A DNA stretch of 64,000 nt from Heterotrichella gracilis (taxonomy: Eukaryota; Sar; Xanthophyceae; Tribonematales; Xanthonemataceae). The position numbers and the translations under genes are program-made. The notes below the pieces were generated by a model. That model searched no databases. It was given only the letters and a program-made list of their open reading frames with translations, and was not told the DNA's origin. Positions 23,852 through 34,871 of the stretch are shown here, piece after piece. The stretch covers positions 124,001 through 188,000 of the forward strand of contig JAULBX010027495.1 in NCBI GenBank assembly GCA_032358255.1, written 5' to 3'. Numbering within the stretch: position 1 is the stretch's first letter; each line of letters starts with the position of its first letter.

Positions 23852-26800
23852 CTAGTGCGCCAGCACCGCCGCGGAGTCAAACAGCCAGTCTGTGCCGATG
23901 GCCGACATGTTGACCAGGGTGGAGGTGGCGCGCGGCATGCCCGCCAGCACCCTCGCCTCGCGTATGTAGTAGCTGAAGGTGGAGCAGCCCAGGCCCACGA
24001 ACTTGTCCGCCTTGAGCAGCACCAGGAGGTCAACCAGGGCCTTCTGCTCAGAGTGGAGCGCTGCGGGGTGGGATGGAGGGGTGGGATGGAGGGTGGGGAC
24101 TAGGGTGTGGGGCGGTTTGGGATGGAGGAGGGGAGCGGTGCAGGATGGGGGATGGGGGGTGGGTATATGTGTACATGCAGCGGGGGAGGAGGCAGGCGCA
24201 CAACAAAACGGGGCAATTGGGTCATACGCTGCATTTCTGCTGCGATGTGAAGTGATGTGCAAGCAGCAAGGGGTTCATTACCACAGCGTCACAGGATAGG
24301 TTGTAGGGTCCAAGGGGTCCTACCTCCTAGCTGCGTCATGGGGATGTACCTCTCCTTGTGTAGCACGTCGCTGCACACACCGCGCTTCTGGAGCCTGTCG
24401 CGTGCACCCGCCATGCCTGCACACAGAGCAACAGGGCTGAGATGGGTCCTGGGGCCCGTGGGGGGGTCCACACAGCGGCAACGGTAATAAGATAACAAAA
24501 TAGGCTTTTTGTGATATTATTGTTACCCTTGATAGCGGTGGTGGCACACAAGCACAGGGGCAGTGCAGCAGGGGGTGGCGCTCATGCACACTGGGGCGGG
24601 GAACATGTGCCTGCGGTGTTTGCTGCACGCGACAGCAGGGGTATACTCTTTTTTCTCCCGTTCTTTATTCTCCCGTTCTTTACTAAGATTATTTAGTATA
24701 TTACTTTACCCCTGGCCCCAGCCCCCACCTGTGTTCTCCCCATCAGCATACGACATGATGCCGCTGGCCACATACAGGGGGGTGGCGGAGTCAAAGCCTG
24801 CGCCCTTCATGCTATCCAGGTACATGCCCCACATGGCCTGCAGGAGAGGGGTGCGTGGCGGGGCTTTTGGAGGGTGTACACGAGGCTGCCATGTGGTTGG
24901 CAGTGGTGGTGGTGAATGCAATGTGGCCTTGGTGGTGGTGGTGATGGCGGTGGTGGTGGTAGTGGTGGTGGATGCAGTGTGGTCTTGGTGGTGGTGGTCT
25001 GGTAGCTGGATGCACATCAGCCCCTTCAATCACGTTCAACCACGTTTACCTTCTCCCCACCACAACATACTGCTGCCCCTCAACTTCAGCCACCCAATCA
25101 GATTCCACCCTCCACCAACCCATGGAGATGTTGTGCAATCCCTTCCTTCCTTCCACCCACCCACGCACTCACACACACACATCCATCCCACCTACCCCCG
25201 CTCCTCCTTCAGCCCACCAACCACGTTGTGCCAGTCCCCCCATCCCTCTCCACCCGCACATCCCCCCCTTCCGCACCACACCACCTACCACCACCCACTT
25301 CCAGCCCGCCGGTATCCCATGCCATCCCTCCGCATCCCTCTCCACCCGAAAGCGCCCCCTCTAATCCCTCAACCACACCCCCTTCCACCACAACCCACCT
25401 CTAGCCCGCCCACCACATTGTGCCAGTCCTCGGCATCCTTCTCCACCCGCAGGTGCACCCCGTTGAAGGGCCGCTTACCCCCCTCTGTTAGCCGCGCCAC
25501 AATTGCGTCCGCCATGGCGTGCATTTGCGGGGCAAAGGGCAGGTTGCGCGTCACCTCGCCAATCAGTTTCAACTTGCTGTGGGGGACAGGGAGGGGGGAG
25601 GTGGGTGAGTGGTGAATGGTGGCATGGGGTGTGGTGGTGGTGGTGGTGGATACATGGGCATGGTGGTAGTGGTGCATGGCATGGCGTTCAAATGCTAGGC
25701 GAGGGCAGCGTTTGGGCTTCTCGTGCATCAGCTTCCCTTGAAATCTCGCAGTAGATCCTCCCAACCCACCTGCGGGTGCGCAGCATGAAGAACGTGCACG
25801 GCAGGTCCACCACAATGGTGTCCACAACCCTAGCAGGGTTTGCCCGGATCAGCTCCGCCGCGTGCCCCACCACCGCATGCCTCAGCAGCTCCATGAGCCT
25901 GCTCATGCGCATGTTGGCCTTGTGCACGTCGTGCAGCTTGGTGGCGGCCCAGTCGGGCAGCGAGGGCTGGTCGTAGATGGGGAAGGCGGTTTCGGGCTCC
26001 GCCAGGTCGGGGAACTCGGGCACAAAGGGGGTCTGTGGGCAGGGGATCGTGGTTTAGGGCTTAGTATTCTAAGCCTGTAACCGTAATGCCTGGCCACACC
26101 AGTTGCCCGCATGCAAACGCACCACCAGGCTACTACAATGCAAGCTGTAATGTATGATAATAATAACAATGATAATAAAATGAACAATAGAAAATGCAGG
26201 CTATGACCTATCATATTATCAGCAGTACTACCGTACTACTGCTACTACTTTGAATACTAATGCAGGCTACGACCCAAATCCTATTCGGCATCACCTTGTG
26301 CACGACCAGCCCATGCTGCGCCCAAAATGCGATGATCTGCTCCACATCAAGCACCGACTCCACCGGCGCTGCCTGCCACTTTGCCTGGTTGAGCTCCTTG
26401 ATGATGCTGGTCTTGTCGGCAAAGGAGCTGCGCTGCGCGGCGGGTGGCAGCACGATCTCCGACCCCGTCATGGCGGCCAGGGCAAAGGCTGAGATGTGGC
26501 TGTACTGCTGGTTGATCAGGCCGGTGCAGGCGGTGTACCTGAGCGGGAACAGGTGAGGGTTTAGGGTGAAGGTTTAGGGTTTAGGGTTTAACAGGGCGTT
26601 GCAGGCGGTGTACCTGGGCAGGAACAGCATAGGGTTAGATTTAAGGGTTTAGGCTTTAGGGTCTATCAGGGCGGTGCAGGCAGTATACCAGAGGGGTACA
26701 GGAACGGGACATCTACAAGGGCGGGTGCATTGTAGACCTCCTGGGGACCCCCGCATGGACCAAGGAGTGGGAGGTATGGCCACTCAAGCTTGGCTTACCC

Positions 26801-27410
26801 ACCCTCCCAGGATTTAGGGCTTAGGGTTTACAGCACTACCCTATACAGCGCGCAGCTGTACCTGTGCACCACGCGCAGCCGCTTGTGTTTAGGGTTTAGG
26901 GTTCACAGCACTACCTTCGCCGTACCTGAGCACCACGCGCAGCCGCTTGTGCAGCCTGCCCTCCTGTTTCCCCGTCTCCAAATAGTGCTTCAGGGCGGTG
27001 GACTCCGACCCGATACCCTCTTTGATCAGCTCGGGATAGTATAATAGGTAGGCCTTCCAGTCGAAATTGTCGGGCACCTCCGAGTGGTGCTGCCACAGGG
27101 AGAGAACGCTCTGTATGGAGGTGTTGGTCAGGGAAGAGTTGGGGAAGTGGATGACGGGCAGCGTGATGGGCTTGAAGTGTACTGACAGCATCTTGTGGCG
27201 CACGCTGTACATGTAGACCCCTTGCACCACGATGCCAATCACGAGGGTGAGGGCGATGGCATACACCAGGAGGTCCTTGCAGCGAAACCTGCTCCCCGAC
27301 TGCCCCGCTCTGACGATGGCCATGGGTGGTGCAGTGTTTGCTGGGCGGAGGACTGCTGGCGTGGTGCGTATGACCATGGGACCCCCCCTCAACACCCCTG
27401 GAGCTACCAT
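23852..27410 (-). CDS. Type II membrane O-fucosyltransferase-like glycosyltransferase
   Basis: Probably a Golgi/ER GDP-fucose O-fucosyltransferase-type enzyme. Exons (minus): 27410-26926, 26538-26295, 26032-25770, 25576-25399, 24837-24729, 24416-24324, 24060-23852; predicted 526 aa. A single N-terminal membrane segment (about residues 47-68) follows a short cytosolic tail with Arg/Lys. Evidence for the family: GVHLRVEKDAEDW (residues 370-382, resembling the conserved HLRxExD) and the late KFVGLGCSTFSYYIREARVL, like the conserved G-x-STFS region near the C terminus. The exact acceptor is unknown. Introns 1 and 2 carry exon-edge copies, and intron 4 has long GGT/CAC-type simple repeats. Confidence 0.75.
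24893..24998. repeat. GGT-rich simple repeat
   Basis: Irregular (ggtggt)n microsatellite in intron 4 of the fucosyltransferase-like gene; a smaller one lies at 25626-25651. It creates spurious long open frames on both strands. Confidence 0.85.
26515..26951 (-). repeat. Exon-edge copies around intron 1 of the fucosyltransferase-like gene
   Basis: The exon 2 start (26515-26552) is repeated at 26592-26631 and again, more decayed, at 26665-26702. The exon 1 end with its donor (26901-26951) is repeated at 26831-26887. Runs of gtttagggtttaggg separate the copies. Thus both sides of one intron have duplicated inward. Confidence 0.85.
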
Positions 27411-27547
27411 GGCTGCACCTGGTTGGCTGCTAGTTGGGTTTACTTTTCCATTCTAGGCTGAAGTGGGTAACAGCAAGCCCAGGTTGCGTTACTGGATGCG
27501 AGGGATACTTGGACAAGCGTTACGAAGGGTGGGCTATTTGAGCTGGG

Positions 27548-28142
27548 CTAGCCAAGGCGCAGCATGCTCACCAGGCCCGAAATGCCGAGCATAAAGTGGA
27601 TGACAAACGTCTTAACGATGTAATTGAGCCATACTGGAATCAGGAACCAACTGGGCGACGTCATGCTGCCCCCATTGTCGGGGCCTGTAGCATGGCGCAC
27701 ATGCATGCATATGGCCAATGCATGCATAAAACAGTAGGACAATCATGTTGAATGTAATAGGAACAGGTATTTGTTACTAGCCTTCCTTCGTAGTAGGTGG
27801 TTTAAGGCTGTAGCAGGTTGTCACAGTGCTTTCTTGAGTGTGTTTGGGCTCGACAAGGTTCTGTATGTACGCCACTCCCGTTCAGTAAATGTATTTTGCT
27901 ACTTGTGATGACACCACCAGAGTGTTTGATCACACTGCACAGCGGTTGTCGATGCAGTTGTGGTGATCCAAGCATAGTGGAGATGTAGTTCTGCACTGCA
28001 ACATCGCCTGGTACCGGTTTGGCATTCGTGACTGGCTTGGGCTAAACAATACAATTAAACGCTGACATTGCGCCTCATTCCAGGTATGAGGGTGCTGACT
28101 GAAAGAGGGACAAAAGTGAGAGAGATACTCACAGGCTGACAT
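27548..28142 (-). CDS. Small membrane protein, unrecognised
   Basis: Tentative model with exons (minus) 28142-28133, 28007-27903 and 27684-27548; all phases close, giving 83 aa. The last exon is the best supported: it follows a clear acceptor and codes a hydrophobic stretch (WFLIPVWLNYIVKTFVIHFM) ending SMLRLG, so one or two membrane spans. The N-terminal exons are weak. The RY motif at 27699-27714 lies in its second intron. It could belong to a small ER or mitochondrial membrane subunit, but I cannot name it. Confidence 0.38.
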
Positions 28143-29574
28143 TGCCCTCTCGTGTCCCTACCGTTGGGCGCTTAGCTGATGGGTACCAGTGCGTGGGTAC
28201 CAACGCACCAGTGCGCGCATGTGTGTCAGGGCCCAAGAGGACTAATTCCTGAACCCTTTTCCTGGACCCAAGACGCCATTGCTGGTATACTTTTCATTCT
28301 TCATTTATAATAGGTAGATACCAGAAAATACCCTATTTTAATTTATGCTGCGCGCCCAAGGGCCCGCTCCATATGCATCCTACTCCGCCACACAGCCTAG
28401 CGCGCCACCCAGACAGCTCCATATGCTGTCTCAAAGTGCTAGCTCAAAATGGGAAAGCTGTAGCAGCAGCCGCATTTTCGTGTGTGGCAAGTGGAAGGGG
28501 TTCACTTGCATGGGGCGGGAGCTGGCCTAGTGCATTGCACCATGGCAGCGCCTCACCCTGGCCGCCCTAGAAGCCCCCTCCCGCATACCAGCACGCAGGG
28601 GACACAGGCATGGGCGTGATGTGCTGTGCAATGGGTGCAGTAGCACACCAAAGTAGCCTGAAGCACACGAAAATGGCGTTCTGCGCAAGCGTGCGCCAGC
28701 ATTCCTCTCATTGCTGCCACAGCACACCTTCCACTGCCGTGCTAAGCACTGAGCACGCGCTTGTAAGTATCCAGCCGCCAGTAAATCATAAATACCTGAA
28801 ATGGATGCATTTGGGCTAACGAAATCCCCAACCTTCTCAAGAAACCGCCTGAGGGTGGTGGGTCAGTGCCATGCATGGATGCCACCTTGCATGGATGACA
28901 TCACCACCAATGGGTACTGATGCCAGGCAGTAAGCAATACTGCGGGAAAAGCAAAGAAAAAAATCGCCCAGTAGGGCGTGGAGTTTGTGCTTGACACACA
29001 AGAAATCGGTTCAGGGCCCAGGATTGCAGAGTTTACAGTGGCCCAAGAACCCTTGTCCAGGGTAATAATACCTGCGTGCGCGCGGAGGTGCGCGCGGTAG
29101 CACGGTCACCACGTGCGCTTAGCTTCCTGCTGCAGACAGCGGTGCGGTGCTTACGGAGCAGCCCCGCTGAATCCAGCGCGCAGGTACCGCCTGAAGCCCC
29201 GTCAGCCGGAATGGGGCGCGCGAAAACGTGATGGTCAGGTGCCTTACAGGTCGCTTCATGCCAGTTGCGCCCCAGCGATTGTGCGCAGCTGCGGAAAAGC
29301 AGTGCGGCCAACCACAGCGGGATAACAGCGCGTGGAGGCCCCCGTGGACTGGCGTCCCACCCAACCGGTAGCTGTTGGAAGAAGGCACCTTTCCCTCCCT
29401 GCTGCCTTCCCAAGCAAAGGCTTGGCAACGCCCGATACTTAACCAGGCCTTGCACCGTTGCCGCGGTTAACCACCTCACCTGTTCCAGAGTCTCTTTCTC
29501 GAGCCAGTGACCCGCTACGACCATCAACTTTGGTTGCACACTTTTCCGAGACCACACACAACACACCAATCACC
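28143..29574. promoter_or_regulatory. Intergenic region upstream of the plastid LEA gene
   Basis: Contains the promoter of the plus-strand LEA gene; its 5' leader is probably CACAACACACCAATCACC just before the ATG. Long minus-strand open frame 29569-29033 has no family resemblance and starts at a non-ATG codon, so it is not annotated. No repeat of note. Confidence 0.45.
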
Positions 29575-32500
29575 ATGTCGTCTGCTGTCGCAACCACCGC
29601 CATGCAGGGGTCTATGCGCCCCAGCACCACCACCCGCCTCCCCACATCCAGCTTCAAGAGCTCCAGGCGTGTGGTGGTCGCTCGCCCCACATGCGCAGCT
29701 GGCAAGAACGAGGTACTGCCACACCCTTTCCGGAACCAGGAACCTGATGGCTGCAATGCTGGCCTTGCCGATGGGTAGCAATGTGCCACACATGGGGCCA
29801 TTGTATAGCTGATGCTGTCCGTTCAGCCCCCTGCTGTGGCCTCGCATCAGGAGCAACCTATTCGTTGCTACAAGGAATATATTCCCTGTTGTCTACCTGT
29901 TTGGTAGCTGCACTTGTATTTAATAGCATGCGCCCTTCAGATTACAACAACCTGCAAACACCGGTACATTTTGCAATGGCATAGCATATTTACACCACAA
30001 TGCCAGCGTGGTACAAACTATTGGGGGTATGTTGCATGGGCCATGGACTGGAGTATGCCCAGGCGGTGCCTGCACTTGATACCCTAATACCCTAATGCAG
30101 TGCAGCTGTCAACGTGCTGGGTGGGGTGTCAGATTTGCATAGGCTTGCACTACATGTAAAGCCCTCTCAATTGATGACGCCTGATTCAAGCTTTAGCGTT
30201 GCCACCCACGCAAATGTAATGTTTTGGTAGGCCACTGCCCACGTGTATCTTGGTTGTGAAAGATGTAAATTCAGGGTGTAGGGTAGTCAACTATGCCTGC
30301 GTTGCAAAGGTTTATTTACCCAGCTGTGCTCACACACGGGCTGCTGATGCGATCACCACGAGGTGACACCTGTCAGGCAACCCAAGTGACACTCCAATGA
30401 ACACAACAACTCAGGCTGAAGTCCGCTGCAGCTGGGTACTTCGTCTTAATAATGCAACAATTCTTTGTCCTCATGCCTATGGGCCAAATGCCACAAAACC
30501 CTTGAAACCCTTGAACTTTCGCTCACTGCATTAGGCGTCGGAATTTTTTATCATCATGTCTTGTATACTGAGCTTCCCCCTCCTCTTTTCTTGCAGGATG
30601 CTGCTCCCTCCCCCCTACGCAATATCCTCAACATGGCCGCTGCCGTGGCTGCCACCGCAGCACTGATGGGGCCAATGACTGGTCTGGAGGCACAGGCAGC
30701 GGTGAGCAGCAGGCTAGCATTGCCCAGTGGTTGGTGCCTGTTGTAATGTTGCGGGATCAACACTCAGTGCTGATATGTGCACAGAATGGCCATTGTGAAA
30801 TGGATTACATGCAAACTTCATGAAGCTGCTGTATCCTTGGCCTACCTCCGCTTTGTTACTCATGCAGAACATGCAATCTGGTACCAGTTACACACCCTCA
30901 ATTCTAAAGCCCACTGCCCCTTTTTTTTCCAGATCCGCGCCCCCTCCGAGGCCCCCCAGGAGCAGAAGCCCCTGGTCCAGGTGGCCAGGGATGTGCTGGG
31001 CAGGAGCATTACGGTGAGGGACTGTAACATCCTACTAGGGTGTTATGTATAGTTGCACCATGAGAATGATGTATATGCGAGGGTAGAGAGTAGTTGCTGC
31101 CCTTTCGGCTGTGTGCAGGCTGTAAAATGTGGCAGAAGTTTTGATTGTGTACAAGTACATACTGGATTATAACTTGTATTGCACTGTGATATGCTGCACA
31201 GGAAGATGCAATGCACTGCCACATGCAAGTACTTGAATGGCTGTCATGTATAGCGTGATTTACAATGCATGTCAGCAGCGCCATGTCGTCACTTTAAACT
31301 GCCATTTGCCATGGGCGGAAGAGTTTCCTTTGCGCTCCAAATCTTGATATGTGTCGCTAATCCCTGGTTGTCCATTGTTTTTGCAGGAGAAGGCCGAGGA
31401 TGCCGGTGACGCCATCAAGGGCAAGGTGAGCTCCGACATCGACACCGTGAAGGGCAAGGTGAAGAGCGACATCGGCACCGCCAAGAGCAAGGTGAAGTCC
31501 GATGTGGGCTTTGCACAGGAGAAGGCTGGGGAGGTGCAGGGCGCTGTGGAGAAGAAGAAGGGTTGGTTCAGCGGCTTTGGCTCCAAGGCCAAGGGCAAGT
31601 CAAGCGAGGTGCAGTCAGCGGTACGTATCGTACATATATATGTGTATTGACATGTGGATAAGAATTATTAAGATGGGTGTGCATTTATGGTCCAGTTAAT
31701 GGTCAGTGTATCACTGTCCTGCTTCGTAGTTTGGGCAGGAGGCGAGGGAAATATGTGCAATGACGTGATTGCTTGAACAGGTGTGAATGGATAGATTTTT
31801 CATAGAAATTTGCAAAGCTGGCCTGCTTATCTGCCATTTTACATAGCAGATCTGCTGACTAGCTTTGTGCAGCACTTACTGTTAAAATATGTGGCACGAC
31901 TGGCAAGGGTGGGTGTAGGTGATATTGTGAGGCTTAAGTAATGACCTGTTAACTGACCATTTGCCTTCTGTCCACAGGCCAAGGGCAAGGCTGGTGAGGC
32001 CAAGAGCGCCATCAAGGACGCAGCCGACACAGTGGCCGACAAGGCCGGCTCCATCGGTGACACTATCAAGGACAAGGCAGATGACCTCTTCAACACTGCT
32101 GACAGCAAGGCCAACCAGGCTGGCAGGTCAATCTCCTCCAAGTCCCCTGACGTCGGCTCGGCAGCCAGCGACGCCAAGCGGGGCCTCAAGGGCAAGGTGA
32201 ACGAGGCCCAGTCCGCCTTCAAGGATCAAGCCTCCTCAGCGAAGGATACCATCAAGGACAAGGCAGGCGACCTGGGCGACATTGTCAAGGGCAAGGCTGA
32301 CGAGGTGTTCAAGGCGGTGGACGACAACACCCCCAGCGCACCCAGCAAGGTGTTCTCCAGGACCACAGTGGTGGCCTCCCTGGGTGACAGGATCAGCGAC
32401 AAGGTGGATGACGCCAAGCAGGGACTGAAGGACACCCTGTCCAAGGGCAAGGCTGGGGAGGTGCAGGACACCATCAAGGGCAAGGCCAATGATGCCCGCA

Positions 32501-33380
32501 CAACCCTGGACAAGACCGCGGCTGACGCCCGCCAGACATTGTCAGGTGAGCAGCTGAGAGATATGTCTGTGATTACATCAGGTATTATACTGTGGCCATC
32601 GAAGATGCAGCAAATGGTATTGTAATGAAAGTACGAATTGTTCTGGCTTTGTTTGTACAGTGCTGGAAACTGTATGGCAATTACACAGCTAATTATTCTT
32701 GTACTTTTTACTGTTGTTCATTTTTCCAAAATGGAAGGGTCTGATATGGTCAAGCAATGCCCCTATCATAGCACTCTTTACTTTACAACCTGAATGTGCA
32801 GTTGACTGATTTTTTTTTTGTATTTTGCAGCCGACACCAACTTTGGCGATGTTGGCATGGGCCGCAAGGGTGATGCTGAGGCCAACAAGATCCTCAAGGG
32901 TGCAGCCAACGATGTGCAGACCAGTGGAGTGGATGCCAAGAACGCTGTTGAGAATGTGGGCGACTCCGTGAAGGATAAGGCGCAGGAGGGCAAGAGCGCA
33001 TTCTCCAAACTGGCTGGAAAGGTGGGGAAATATAACCACTAGTTGAACTTTGTGCCATGTATGCTGAACTGGGAAGATTGTTATAAATGAATGGGGTGCT
33101 CTTGTGTGACAAATGCTGATGGATCTGCACTTCTGGGAACTGGGGTGGTTTTGTTCCAGTACCTTACCTTACCAGGGTGTGCATGTTTTAATTACTAATA
33201 AGGCTGAGCCTTGTTATATACGAAGCTGAAGTGAATATTTGCTTGAAAAATTTATATGTGCCGCATTGGCTGCAAAATAATTCTTGCAACAGTAAAGCAG
33301 AAAAATAATGCCTGTTTTGTGATGTTGTGCAGGTCCAGGATGCTGGTGAGAATGTGATTGATAGCATCAAGGGCCAGTAA
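29575..33380 (+). CDS. Plastid-targeted group 3 LEA (LEA_4) protein
   Basis: Stress protectant of the chloroplast; resembles Chlorella cold-induced LEA proteins (HIC6 type) by composition and layout. Exons: 29575-29712, 30597-30701, 30933-31013, 31387-31620, 31978-32545, 32831-33021, 33333-33380; predicted 454 aa. The N terminus (MSSAVATTAMQGSMRPSTTT) is a transit peptide. A second hydrophobic, Ala-rich segment ending EAQAA (about residues 55-80) looks like a thylakoid lumen signal. The body consists of loose 11-residue amphipathic repeats rich in Lys, Asp, Ala and Gly, such as DTIKDKAGDLGDIVKGKADE. Introns lack exon-edge copies. Lumen location is inference. Confidence 0.88.
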
Positions 33381-34871
33381 GCTGGGAAAAGTTGGAAATG
33401 TGATGGATGTGGAAATATGTGGCAATGAGTAGAGATATGCGCAAGTGACAGGTTGCACTCAAATCTGATTGGAAGTGGGTAAGATTTTCTCTGAAGTGTA
33501 GACGGCAATGGCTGGTGTCAGCTGCTGTGTGTACATGGATCGTTTTTGTTGACAATTTTGCATATTTCTGTTGATTGTTGGAGGCTGTGTAGGAGATGGT
33601 TAGCTTGTGACGTTGTGCCAAGCGGCTTGATACCTCGCAAAACTCAATGTAGGATGTAGGGCAAGTACTTTTTCACTCTGGAATGGATCTTGATTGACTG
33701 TGTCATGAAAGTTAGCATGGGAGATTGTATTGTACTCTGAAATGAGATGAAAGTTTGCTGTGTTTATCATATGCTATAGCTTTGCACTTTCTCATTTTAT
33801 TGTGTTGGCACTGATGAAGTAAAGTTGCTGCATAGCTTAAAATGTGTACGTTTGGGTGAGACTGGTAGATAGGGTGAAATTGGCCACATATTGACTTATG
33901 CAACTGGATGAGAGATGAAAGATAAGGTAACTGTAAGTGACTTATCTGAGATATGAAATATGCAATGCAGTGCCAGTTGTTGCCCATTATACTATACACT
34001 TCATTCCCATTTCCTAAGTAGTGAATAACCTGGCGCATGCAGACATGGAATGCTACATCATTCTTTGCTGGTTACTAGCCATCAATAACAATGTTTAAAC
34101 CATCCATATCTAGACAGGTTTATGCAAGCTACGCTGCCCAATTTGGAGAATGACGCAGTATGGTACTGTAAAACACCGCAAAGCATGGCATGCAGCACAG
34201 CATGACAAATAAACCAATATCCCCCTTGGGGTACTGACGTGGCTAATGCCTTCACATACTCAACCACTTATGCTGATTATGTTGCCCTGATACGAGCCAG
34301 TGGCCCCCTACCTCCACACCTCTGCATTCCCTTCTTTATTTTTTTGAAAAACGGTCGCTATGATTACCGTGCTGGGTAACCATTGGGCAAATCGTGAGAA
34401 TGAGGGTCTTTTGGTCGGTAATCATATGTATCACTGGCTGGCCACGTGGGGCAATCGTAACTGATTATTGAAAAAATAGTAGGGAGCTGTGTACAGTAAA
34501 AGCTGAAAATGAACATATGGTGCTTGCATGGCACCCCGATGACATCCTTGACACCGCCATACATATTTCAAGCAAGCACCACACAGCGCTGAAATTAAAA
34601 GAAATGAGGACAATGCCATATTGACCCATGCTTGTCAGCAAGGTATTGAGTGATGCTTCTGACAAAACTGTCATTGCAACCAGCCAGCAATGGAACCTGC
34701 TAAAATGATACACCCACGATTACACTGTCTGAGCAGCTGAAGTGCAAGATACACCCTGAGACAGTGCGGCATGTTCCAAAATGTGGTCGAGTGTGACATT
34801 GTGCTAACCCTGTTGTCCCCCCGCACACATAAATAACTCCCCTCCCCCCATCCCTTCCTTTCTCCCGCCAG
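33381..34871. other. Convergent 3' intergenic region
   Basis: AT-rich region between the 3' ends of the LEA gene and the Cys/His-module gene. It holds no exon I can support. TTACA at about 34717 (TGTAA on the minus strand), roughly 150 bases past the module-gene stop, is a poly(A) candidate. Confidence 0.5.

Noticed and set aside
24563-25615. Long plus-strand open frame (350 codons)
   Set aside because: It is antisense to fucosyltransferase-like exons and made largely of GGT/CAC simple repeats and Pro/Thr low complexity.
28349-28530. Plus-strand ATG frame of 61 codons
   Set aside because: No start context, domain or splice support; intergenic noise.
29033-29569. Minus-strand open frame upstream of the LEA gene
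   Set aside because: Starts at a non-ATG codon, no domain, and overlaps the likely LEA promoter.
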